Below, piece after piece: positions 15,201 through 21,660 of a stretch of DNA of 36,059 bases. Where the stretch lies: the IMG/VR virus record IMGVR_UViG_3300020174_000030, positions 1-36,059 of that record. One strand, written 5' to 3'. Source of the stretch: a virus. Every line of letters begins with the position of its first letter. Position 1 is the first letter of the stretch. Under the pieces are notes generated by a model. The model ran no database searches, had not been told where the DNA came from, and was given only the letters and a program-made list of their open reading frames with translations. The translations under genes were made by a program, and so were the position numbers.

Positions 15201-15575
15201 ATCCCCGAAAGTGTATGTGTCTGCTGTGCCGCCAGTTTCAGTGTTGGTGACTTCTGCCAGCGACAACACATAGTAAAGAATTTGATTGTTGGTGGTGATA
15301 CTTAGGTCAGTCACCATGCCGCCGATGTAGCCTGAGCCGTACAGCACTGGCAGTTTGTTCTCGCCAGCAGGCGGCATTTGTTGGCGATTGCCGGGATTTG
15401 CGCCAGCGGCATTGATCGCGGCATTGTCCACGTTGGGTGCGAATGCTTTGCTGACAATCATGGACGCCACGATGTTGATGGCAAACGATGCAACTGCCAT
15501 TCCCGTTGCGCCAAGCGCAGCAGCAGCCATGACCACATCGCCAAATATTGCCGTCAGAATTATTGAACTTGGCAT
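12234..15575 (-). CDS. Tail tip attachment protein, lambda J-like
   Basis: A 1113-residue central tail-tip protein. The first 50 residues contain a hydrophobic segment (AAAALGATGMAVASFAINIVASM) like that of other J-type proteins. Residues about 75-500 carry tail-tip features: LPVLYGSGYIGGMVTDLSI and, near residue 430, RCSINYVGLQLEAGDVVTVTN with KLFRINQV. Beta-sandwich domains follow, with NTLPGGDWYFFVRMVNGLGKS as a fibronectin-III-like strand, then Thr/Ser/Asn-rich modules that probably face the receptor. The product likely closes the tail tube and determines host range together with the fibres. The gene starts one base after the GNAT stop. Confidence 0.85.
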   Translation of the reverse strand: MPSSIILTAIFGDVVMAAAALGATGMAVASFAINIVASMIVSKAFAPNVDNAAINAAGANPGNRQQMPPAGENKLPVLYGSGYIGGMVTDLSITTNNQILYYVLSLAEVTNTETGGTADTYTFGDVYFGGKKCVFDGADLTKVVGLLDESTGLTDTTVSGNLFFYLYRNGSSSGVNTAQTAIAVMQDIDCVYQWDNNKLMSNCAFAIMKMVYNQNANLTGIQQTKFQLTNSRTKPGDCFTDYLTSTRYGAAVPVAGIDAATMTALNVYSDGAFAYTNSSGPQTQARFRFDGTLDTNQTIMNNLQLMASCCDCLVKYNEISGLWGVIVQSPAYTVAMALSDSNIISAFQITPTDIASSYNIAEVKFPDGTAQDAFATATFNLAVINPSLMYSNEPVNKQVINLPLVNNNVRAQYLANRFLKSGREDLNLRCSINYVGLQLEAGDVVTVTNTNYGWTAKLFRINQVVENFGDDGTISATLALMEFNPTVYDDISITQFVTAPNTGISSPLAFGTLFAPTITNQLPSAAVPSFGVIVTAASSGITQYAEVYYSAYATPTESQRLFAGTTAINPGGNPYTPSLSMGTVTLNTLPGGDWYFFVRMVNGLGKSPFSSASAVLKWRPTTFQYVDRYLAVAYADNITGTSGFSYSPRNKGFYGLFNNTVANGGTDPTLYTWYTASSNFSTDNYLLYGNRSNRKFSFAVGNAGYINLGGAFVPSNTAVYDSSVWGAAVDPTGGLQTFIDLDARTGQSILVGSTGNNVNDGFLSVTNNTDGTMKVNLHDFLNFGSGIYTKNFAAATLTIDIYGRVVGFTQEDDFFYTETVFIATAAQTTFSLTHIVGYILVFRNGVLLNSAEYTETSTTVVMTNACAAGETIVTIYMRAVSTSAYYEPLNITIASNTSNSITYSSAPWAEIAAGDLLTFSNTGTPTQYTVSTINTTTKVITFTATIAGATAGNTVYRYRAAGSTYAPFTRFDQDVAAITTFSPTTYALNNGFEMIYVNGSQINEIDYNLVGNVLDGFPSAVTGKLSIVQFWQNNLGVPASNIANTTAYSTAGQTTYPFASNPLSMELYANGAFLTKGSGYDYTASATNFILTTAYNNNSTLFNQQTFARIGAA

Positions 15576-15576
15576 C

Positions 15577-16029
15577 TTAGATCACCCAAAAATCTTCTAA
15601 TTTCTTAAAACCAAACTTGTCATATTTCAAGTCTGGGCTGTTCACCATCTTACTGATGAAGAAAGCCGAGATGCGTTTCTGCGATTTAAGCGCATTTCCA
15701 TGTTCGACGTAAGCTGCTATCAACCTGTGCGCTGCAGAGCCGCCACGGGCCTCTACGTTGATCCAAAAGGCCATCTCCATCATTACCAAATGCTTGGGAC
15801 TCCAGGCACTTGGCGAAATAGCCGCCAACAGCATCCCGTCAATTTTATCTGTCTCCGCGACCAGAGCAATCCCGCGACCCGCCATTATTTCAGTCAGCAC
15901 CTGGGTGATGTAAATTTCGTCATCCACCTCCTGCAAAAATTCCAGCGGTGCAAATGCGCGGTACTGCCGCAGCATCCCCAGAATTGCCGGGATGTCAAAC
16001 GGGTTGGCATCTCGAATTGTGGGCCTCAT
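15577..16029 (-). CDS. GNAT-family acetyltransferase
   Basis: A 150-residue protein with GNAT order: N-terminal IRDANPFDIPAILGMLRQY, a central sheet (GIALVAETDKIDGMLLAAIS) and MMEMAFWINVEARGG. ARGGSAAHRLI is the acetyl-CoA pyrophosphate loop, equivalent to (R/Q)xxGxG/A, and the C-terminal end is YDKFGFKKLEDFWVI. Such enzymes are known in tail operons of several siphoviruses, but their substrate is generally unknown. ATGA overlap with the upstream tail gene and a one-base gap to the J-like gene make it a fixed part of the tail-tip unit. Confidence 0.78.
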   Translation of the reverse strand: MRPTIRDANPFDIPAILGMLRQYRAFAPLEFLQEVDDEIYITQVLTEIMAGRGIALVAETDKIDGMLLAAISPSAWSPKHLVMMEMAFWINVEARGGSAAHRLIAAYVEHGNALKSQKRISAFFISKMVNSPDLKYDKFGFKKLEDFWVI

Positions 16030-16706
16030 GCTGCCGTCTTGCCAAATGTGTAATTGATGGTTGAGATGAAATTCACCCGGTTCATCGACGTATCACCGGA
16101 ATTGAACGATTGCCAGGATGCATCGTTGGTGTACCGTCCTGCTGTGCGATTCTGAAGGATAAGCTGGAAGCTGGATGCGCTTATGGTAATGACACCTGTA
16201 AACGCGCGAACTTCTTCCATCCATTCTTCTGAGATTGAGAACGAATTTACATAGCCATTGAAGTATTTGTACAACCCTGAAATGCCAGCATCTACTGTCC
16301 AATCCGTCAACACAGACGAACTGTTTGTCCAGCCAATAACGGCGGATGCGTTGTTTGTCCATGCGACTGGGGTGGTGGTAATTAACTCATTGTTGGCATT
16401 AAAGAATCCATGCCACAGTTCAATCTGCGAACCTTTGATTTTCTCAGCCAGCACAATAGCCAGCATTGAGGTGTCAATCCCCACCAGGGTGACGGTGGTT
16501 TCGTTAGCTGTGCTTTTGATGTCGCGTTGCGCGGCGTTGACTTTTATTAACTGCCCAAGAGCCGAGAATGGCGAGGCAGAAATAGAAGGCACAACGATTG
16601 CATAAGGCGCTGTAGAGAATAGATATGTCCCGGTTGGCGTTGTGAGCCGAAAGAAATCCGCATACCGAATTATGTTGGTATTTTGAACTGCAGGGATCTG
16701 ATTCAC
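16026..16706 (-). CDS. Tail tip component, 226 aa
   Basis: The chosen GTG overlaps the upstream stop as GTGA and is preceded by TGGAGG at 7-base spacing, a better ribosome site than that of the first possible start. The protein is rich in beta-type sequence (TTPTGTYLFSTAPYAIVVPSI, ETTVTLVGID, TGVITISASSFQLIL). Its position between the second 226-residue tail gene and the J-like gene suggests a distal-tail or hub part, comparable by place to lambda L or K. I recognise no specific family. Confidence 0.7.
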   Translation of the reverse strand: MNQIPAVQNTNIIRYADFFRLTTPTGTYLFSTAPYAIVVPSISASPFSALGQLIKVNAAQRDIKSTANETTVTLVGIDTSMLAIVLAEKIKGSQIELWHGFFNANNELITTTPVAWTNNASAVIGWTNSSSVLTDWTVDAGISGLYKYFNGYVNSFSISEEWMEEVRAFTGVITISASSFQLILQNRTAGRYTNDASWQSFNSGDTSMNRVNFISTINYTFGKTAA

Positions 16707-17383
16707 AAAACAACCTCCATTGCGCTGAATGCATTTGACCAAGCAATGAAGCTGTCGTTGGTCATTGGCACAAGCGTGTAGGTTGGATAATCGCGCACAA
16801 TGACCGGGAAGGTTATGCCGGTGTACGTTGAGCCGCCCAGGGCCACGGTGGTGCCGTATTGCCCGATGACAGCCAGCATCCCGATTGTTGGCGCATCAAT
16901 CAATGATCGATGCACAGGCACGTTGACCGTCGAGCCGCCGCCGCGAGTGACGTTGGCTGTTGCAATGTACGCATACCGACCAACCTGGATAAAGTCGCCA
17001 GCCTTGACGATAAATAGGGTGGAGGTGATTGACGGGAGCGTACCCAGCACAATGGTCTTGCCAGAAGATGCAGCTTGCACCGTGACTGCGGCAGCTTGCA
17101 CTGCGCTCATGTCGCCTTGGTAGGCGATGTAGTTGACCCAGCCTGTAGAGGCGTAGTTCAGGTATTGCTCTGCCACCCGGTCAGCCACGCGCAGCGCAGA
17201 CAGCACGGCACGGTTCTGCGAGTACAGCAGATAGTCATTTGGCTTTATCGTGAACTGAAATGGCTGAACCGTCAATATCTCTGATGTGCTGATCCGCATG
17301 TTGCGCGAAAGCATTTGCCCTGCAAACTTGTGGTCGTTGATGGCTACGGTTTCAGCAATTGACAGGATGGTTTGCAGGCTCAT
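16703..17383 (-). CDS. Probable tail structural protein, 226 aa
   Basis: It starts with helices (LQTILSIAETVAINDHKFAGQML), followed by beta-rich sequence with VQPFQFTIKPNDYLLYSQNR and a C-terminal FIAWSNAFSAMEVVL. There is no signal peptide or membrane span. It lies upstream of, and is coupled to, the next tail-tip gene. It has the same length as that gene, but I see no similarity between the two. A distal tail role is inferred from position. Confidence 0.65.
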   Translation of the reverse strand: MSLQTILSIAETVAINDHKFAGQMLSRNMRISTSEILTVQPFQFTIKPNDYLLYSQNRAVLSALRVADRVAEQYLNYASTGWVNYIAYQGDMSAVQAAAVTVQAASSGKTIVLGTLPSITSTLFIVKAGDFIQVGRYAYIATANVTRGGGSTVNVPVHRSLIDAPTIGMLAVIGQYGTTVALGGSTYTGITFPVIVRDYPTYTLVPMTNDSFIAWSNAFSAMEVVL

Positions 17384-17535
17384 TATTTTTCTTTCCGGTT
17401 GAAGAGTTCAAACAGAGTCTTGATCTTCTCTTCCAAAACTGCAACACGCAAGTCTAACTTTGCCAAAACGATAATCAAAGTGATCAACGCCAGCAGTATC
17501 GGCCATGCTTTGGACAGGACTTCAAATAAGTCCAT
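17383..17535 (-). CDS. Small membrane-anchored coiled-coil protein, 50 aa
   Basis: A short ORF with one membrane segment (AWPILLALITLIIVLA) followed by a heptad-like helix (LDLRVAVLEEKIKTLFELFNRKEK). Its stop overlaps the next start as TAATG, and it fills the gap between two longer genes, which supports it as real. The layout resembles small Rz-like or XhlA-like lysis helpers, but the location inside the tail region argues for another or an accessory role. Confidence 0.6.
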   Translation of the reverse strand: MDLFEVLSKAWPILLALITLIIVLAKLDLRVAVLEEKIKTLFELFNRKEK

Positions 17536-17536
17536 A

Positions 17537-17797
17537 TCAGTATCCCGACTTAGCCCTAGCCTCTACCTCATAGGGGCTGTTGATGTAGCCGTAGCGCAGC
17601 AAGTACCAGAAAATCTTCACCGTCCACCGAAAAGCCCCGTCCCGCTCAATCTGTGACACATGCACCGCCTCGTGAGCGGCGAGGGCGTAGTTGTCCTCCT
17701 GTCCGGGTCGGCAGTAGACGGTCTTCCACGGCATGGTGATTGCCAGCGAGTTGCTGGCTTTCAAGAACCACAGAACGGGGAACGGGGCGGTTTTCAT
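17537..17797 (-). CDS. HEXXH mini-metalloprotease-like protein, 86 aa
   Basis: An 86-residue protein with AHEAVHVSQIERDG, an HEXXH zinc motif at His42-His46, and a downstream PYEVEARA with Glu77 and Glu79 that could give the third ligand of a gluzincin. An aromatic helix (FRWTVKIFWYLLRYGY) lies between. The size is minimal for a peptidase. Small phage proteins of this type are known in tail regions, and their substrates are unknown. It may process a tail protein or act on the envelope. ATGA coupling ties it to the gene upstream. Confidence 0.65.
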   Translation of the reverse strand: MKTAPFPVLWFLKASNSLAITMPWKTVYCRPGQEDNYALAAHEAVHVSQIERDGAFRWTVKIFWYLLRYGYINSPYEVEARAKSGY

Positions 17798-18021
17798 ACG
17801 GCTTCGGCTTCTACCTTTTCAGGGGTTATCAGCGCCTCTTTGAGCAGCTTTAGGAACGAGTCCTTGCCGACTTGGAGTTGCTGAAGCTGAAACTGGGTCG
17901 AGCCAATCTTGCGATCCAAGTCGATGGTGTGGTTCAACAGCAAGATTTGCTGTTCCGTAAAAGTGTTGGCGTCATGCTCAACACCGTCTATCGTGACGAT
18001 CTGGGGCTTTTTGTTTTCCAT
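17794..18021 (-). CDS. Small coiled-coil protein, DUF6447-like
   Basis: A 75-residue protein: a short strand (QIVTIDGVEHDANTFTEQQ) then a long helix (LNHTIDLDRKIGSTQFQLQQL). The arrangement of TIDGxEH, a paired-residue turn and a Gln/Leu-rich helix resembles DUF6447, a family of small phage proteins of unknown role near fibre genes. The chosen ATG has AAAGGA at 6-base spacing; an upstream start five codons earlier lacks one. Confidence 0.6.
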   Translation of the reverse strand: MENKKPQIVTIDGVEHDANTFTEQQILLLNHTIDLDRKIGSTQFQLQQLQVGKDSFLKLLKEALITPEKVEAEAV

Positions 18022-18039
18022 TTCGTGTCCTTTCAATGT

Positions 18040-18061
18040 GCTGCCAAGGGCGGGTGGCAGC
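18040..18061 (-). promoter_or_regulatory. Intergenic hairpin before the 75-aa gene
   Basis: GCTGCCA and TGGCAGC form a perfect 7-bp GC-rich stem around an 8-base loop. It lies in the only spacer of this cassette, 6 bases after one stop and upstream of the next ribosome site. No U-run follows, so it is less likely a terminator than an RNA-stability or processing element. Its function is not proven. Confidence 0.45.
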
Positions 18062-18067
18062 GTCCCG

Positions 18068-18382
18068 TTATGCGGCCCAAGGCAGGGGTGTGTTGGCGGG
18101 GCTGACAGGTGGGGTAATCATTGAGTCAATCTGGCCCTGTACGCAAGCCTGTGCGCTGGTGATGGCAGACTCAGGAATCCAGCCGATGACCACTGCCTCA
18201 GTCAGTTGGTCGTAGGGAATGAACACAGCGCCCTGCTGGGAGTCAAACTGCGTGTTGCCGCCGATACTGGCGGTGTTGGAGCCGTCTACACCTGTGACTT
18301 GCCACAAAGCGTTGACCACATAGTTTGGGTCAGGCTGTTGCAGGGTGTACATAGCGGTGATGGTTGTGGTGAAGGTTGTCAT
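18068..18382 (-). CDS. Small fibre-associated protein, DUF7936-like
   Basis: A 104-residue protein with TMYTLQQPDPNYVVNALWQV-like N-terminal strands (residues 10-29), GNTQFDSQQGAVFIPYDQL and a C-terminal part QGQIDSMITPPVSPANTPLPW. This pattern is common in aquatic phages next to fibre genes and I believe it matches DUF7936, although I cannot check. A structural or fibre-assembly role is inferred from the ATGA overlap with the S74 fibre. Confidence 0.7.
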   Translation of the reverse strand: MTTFTTTITAMYTLQQPDPNYVVNALWQVTGVDGSNTASIGGNTQFDSQQGAVFIPYDQLTEAVVIGWIPESAITSAQACVQGQIDSMITPPVSPANTPLPWAA

Positions 18383-21300
18383 GGTTTGCTTTCAAGTTGT
18401 GCGACACGGGCGCGGAGGGATTGGAGTTCAGCAACAAGGTCGGCAATGACCTCAGAGGTGCTTGCTTGCATGGACTGGTACACGGGCTTGCCTTCAGCGT
18501 CCACAGCGTCTTTATCGCCTGATACGCTGCTTGGGTAGACCTCTTGGAATTGATGCGCCAAGAAACCGCGAGTACGTTCGCCGCCAGCGTTCCATGTGTA
18601 CTCAACAGGCTGCAAGGCATCAATGCGTTGGCCTGCATCAGCCACGGGGCCAACTACTGTTTTAAGGCGGTAGTCGGAGGTTACGTTGTACAGAACGCCT
18701 GTTGTGCCTGATTGTGTAATTGAGCCGATTTGACTGCTGTTGTAGTTAAATTCATGGTATGTGTCGCCCGTAGTGTTGCCAATTACATGACCAATTATCA
18801 GACGCTGAACAGAGCTTGATCCGGGGCTTATGAATGCAAAACCAGTTGCGCCGCTTGTGCTTGTAGTCCCCACCAGCAAGTTACCGCTGCCATCGAACAC
18901 ACCCCGTGGATTCCCATCCCCATCAGACAGCACGATGTAGTTGCTTGCTGTGCGAATGTCTAGGCCACCTTGGTTGCCTGAGAAGCCGCCGATGATGGTA
19001 TTCTTGGAGCCTGTTGTTATGGCAGAACCAGCGCCTTGGCCTAAAGCGGCATTAAATCCACCTGTGGTTACACTAGCAAGTGCTTGATAACCTATGGCAG
19101 TGTGGTAACCACCCGTTGTGTTTGAGTAAAGGGCTTGGTATCCCAATGACACAGTTTGTGGCCCTGTTGTATTACTATACCCCGCCTGATAACCCACAGC
19201 GGTGTTGTTGGAGGCTGTGGTGTTGGAGTAGAGGGCGCTATAGCCAAAAGCTGTATTACTCGCCCCCGTATTATTGGAGTACAGCGCCGACAAACCCATT
19301 GCCGTAGAACCAACGCCCGTTGTGTTGGAGTACATTGCCAACCGACCAACAGCAGTTACATCACCAGTTGTATTCGTATACCCAGCTTGGAAACCTACAG
19401 CGGTGTTGTTTGAAGCGGTGGTGTTGTTGCCAAGTGCTGCTTTGCCAACAGCGGTATTTTGTACTCCCGTGGTGTTGTAGTACATTGCTTCTGAGCCAAA
19501 AGCACTGTTGTAATACCCCGTTGTGTTGGCGTAAAACGCATACGACCCAGCAGAGGTATTTTGTCCAGTTCCAGTTGTAGTGCTGTACCCCGCCAGATAC
19601 CCTAATGCTACGTTACCTGCACCTGTAGTATTACTATACCCCGCCTGATAACCTACTGCGGTATTGTTAGATGCTGTGGTGTTGGAGCCAAGTGCTCCCA
19701 CGCCTAATGCTGAGTTGAAAGAGCCTGTTGTGTTGCTTCTTAATGCCGCAGAAGTTGTGGCATCTGCACTACCAACCGCCACGTTGCTTGTACCCGTAGT
19801 GTTAGCGTTAAGAGCGTTATAACCAACTCCAGTGTTGTAGGCCGCAGTATTGTTTTGTAGAACAAGACTACCAATAGCCGTTACCGCATTACTTGTTGAA
19901 TTTGAATATCCAGCCAAATTACCTAAAGAAGTGTTTAGAGTACCAGTAGTATTACTATACCCCGCCTGATAACCTACAGCGGTGTTGTAAGAGGCTGTGG
20001 TGTTGGATTGAAGTGCTGATACTCCAACAGCAGTATTAGATGCACCAGAAGTATTTAGTGCGAGAGCATAAAAACCTAAACCAGTGTTAAAACTTGCCGT
20101 AGTGTTAGCCAACGCAACACGACCAATTGCGGTGTTTTGAGTTCCTGTTGAATTTAACAACAATGCACTATCACCCAAGGCTGTGTTATCTGTGCCAGTT
20201 GTATTAGCCGCCAAAGCACTAGCACCCACCGCAGTATTAGATGCCACAGCACCAGCACCACGGCCCACGGTCAAGCCTTGGATGGTTGCGCCAAGGGTGC
20301 TACTCAGCGCCCCGGTGACTGCTAGTCCGGTGGAGGAGAATGTGCCGATGGTGGCTATGGAACCGCTTACTAAAACTCTTGCCTCTAGTGTTCCGTTTTG
20401 GCTGGTTTGTGCAAGCGCACGAATTGCCCCAAGTGAATTATTTGTTGATGTTGAATCCAGCCCAAAAAACCCTAACTGTGGGCCGGTAACACCCGCACTA
20501 AATGCTCTAGTGTCTTTGCTGATTATTGGATATGTTCCATCACCAGTCGATGCTGTAAGTTGCGCTGAAATAGTAGTTGCCCCACTTGCACTCAGCGTCC
20601 CGGTGACTGCTAGGCCGGTGGTGGTGAGATTCATGTAAGTCGTACCAACCGAGCTATCTCTAAAGCTCAATCCCCCAGCAGTACCTAAAGGCGAACTCGT
20701 CGCATTTGAGGCTATTGTCCAAACCTTACCACCGGCTGATGTTGCCTGTAGCTGAACTGCGGCATATAGTAGACCGCCTGATTCTGTTGCTATAAGTTGT
20801 GGGGATACACCTCCCGTCGCACTAATCGCCCCGGTGACTGCTAGGCCGGTGGAGTTGAGAAGAGTGACAGTGCTATTGTTTACTCTGCTGTATATGCTAC
20901 CGCCAGTAGGGACGCCGATTATCATATCTGGACTACCTGCACCTCCCCAGATACCAGTTAACGTAGTTGCTGCAAACGCTCCATTAAATGATAGCAATCC
21001 ATACGTTGGGTCGGTACTTACCTGACCAAGACTTATGGCGGAAGTCTGCCCCGACATAGTTACGCCTGACCGCCCCGTAGCACTCAGCGTCCCGGTGACT
21101 GCTAGGCCGGTGGAGGAGACTGTGCCAACTATTGCGCTATTTGAAACAAGATAGAACGGGGTGTTTGTAAATGACCCAATAAACGACGAATACGCCGCCG
21201 ACCCCGCCAACGCTTCAGCCCCCACACTACTGTCAATCCCAAACCTTAAATCGCCGCCAGTGTTAAAAATTCTTTCGCGGTTAAATCCGGTGGTAGTACC

Positions 21301-21651
21301 CGTTGCAGATAAAAATGTAGTGTTTGTTGCAGCCGTTCCCGTAGCACTCAGCGTAGTAAAAGCCCCCGTCGTAGGCGTTGTAGCCCCGACAGTGCCGTTC
21401 AGTGCGCCAGCAAATTTTGTGCTTGATAGGGTTGTGCCATCAAAGGTCAGCACAGCCCCGCTGGTCAGCACCTTGCTGGCGTTGAGGTATGGAACTCCGT
21501 TGGCTGTGCCTGTGGTCAGCGTGATGCTGCCTGCAAACGTGACTGCCGAGCCACTCAGCGAAAATCCTGCGTCATAGTACGCAAAGTTTGCGTCTAGGTT
21601 GGCAAGAGGAATGGAACTGGTTGCGCTTGCGAATGTATTTGGGACTGCCAT
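18379..21651 (-). CDS. Tail fibre with S74 chaperone and beta-roll repeats
   Basis: A 1090-residue receptor-fibre protein with four zones. Residues 1-160 start with the typical fibre N-terminus MAVPNTFASATSSIPLANLD. Residues about 175-460 hold four copies of STGLAVTG-type segments 65-90 residues apart. Residues about 470-895 are roughly 24 tandem units of 17 residues (NTAVGYQAGYSNTTG), as in trimeric left-handed beta-roll shafts. The last 110 residues (SDYRLKTVVGPV, GFLAHQFQEVYP, C-terminal coiled coil) are a Peptidase_S74 intramolecular chaperone, which trims itself off after the trimer has folded. AAGGAA precedes the ATG. It is placed directly after the tape measure, an unusual position that suggests a mobile fibre cassette. 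Confidence 0.88.
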   Translation of the reverse strand: MAVPNTFASATSSIPLANLDANFAYYDAGFSLSGSAVTFAGSITLTTGTANGVPYLNASKVLTSGAVLTFDGTTLSSTKFAGALNGTVGATTPTTGAFTTLSATGTAATNTTFLSATGTTTGFNRERIFNTGGDLRFGIDSSVGAEALAGSAAYSSFIGSFTNTPFYLVSNSAIVGTVSSTGLAVTGTLSATGRSGVTMSGQTSAISLGQVSTDPTYGLLSFNGAFAATTLTGIWGGAGSPDMIIGVPTGGSIYSRVNNSTVTLLNSTGLAVTGAISATGGVSPQLIATESGGLLYAAVQLQATSAGGKVWTIASNATSSPLGTAGGLSFRDSSVGTTYMNLTTTGLAVTGTLSASGATTISAQLTASTGDGTYPIISKDTRAFSAGVTGPQLGFFGLDSTSTNNSLGAIRALAQTSQNGTLEARVLVSGSIATIGTFSSTGLAVTGALSSTLGATIQGLTVGRGAGAVASNTAVGASALAANTTGTDNTALGDSALLLNSTGTQNTAIGRVALANTTASFNTGLGFYALALNTSGASNTAVGVSALQSNTTASYNTAVGYQAGYSNTTGTLNTSLGNLAGYSNSTSNAVTAIGSLVLQNNTAAYNTGVGYNALNANTTGTSNVAVGSADATTSAALRSNTTGSFNSALGVGALGSNTTASNNTAVGYQAGYSNTTGAGNVALGYLAGYSTTTGTGQNTSAGSYAFYANTTGYYNSAFGSEAMYYNTTGVQNTAVGKAALGNNTTASNNTAVGFQAGYTNTTGDVTAVGRLAMYSNTTGVGSTAMGLSALYSNNTGASNTAFGYSALYSNTTASNNTAVGYQAGYSNTTGPQTVSLGYQALYSNTTGGYHTAIGYQALASVTTGGFNAALGQGAGSAITTGSKNTIIGGFSGNQGGLDIRTASNYIVLSDGDGNPRGVFDGSGNLLVGTTSTSGATGFAFISPGSSSVQRLIIGHVIGNTTGDTYHEFNYNSSQIGSITQSGTTGVLYNVTSDYRLKTVVGPVADAGQRIDALQPVEYTWNAGGERTRGFLAHQFQEVYPSSVSGDKDAVDAEGKPVYQSMQASTSEVIADLVAELQSLRARVAQLESKP
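18964..20238 (-). repeat. 51-bp tandem repeats within fibre gene
   Basis: About 24 units of 17 codons lie head-to-tail, most reading N-T-A-V-G-x-x-A-L-x-S-N-T-T-G-x-x. Some units are near-identical at DNA level, for instance the NTAVGYQAGYSNTTG units at about 19150, 19630 and 19950. Others are diverged, so the array mixes recent and old duplications. The repeats are coding and match a beta-roll shaft. They are not CRISPR, because the spacers would be in frame and equally repetitive. Confidence 0.85.
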
Positions 21652-21660
21652 TGTGATTCC

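Noticed and set aside
18964-20238. Possible CRISPR array in fibre gene
   Set aside because: The repeat is in frame, 17 codons long, degenerate at codon level and fits a known protein repeat type.
20183-20638. 151-codon ORF opposite the fibre
   Set aside because: Low-complexity Ala/Val/Pro/Ser translation of the complement of fibre repeats.
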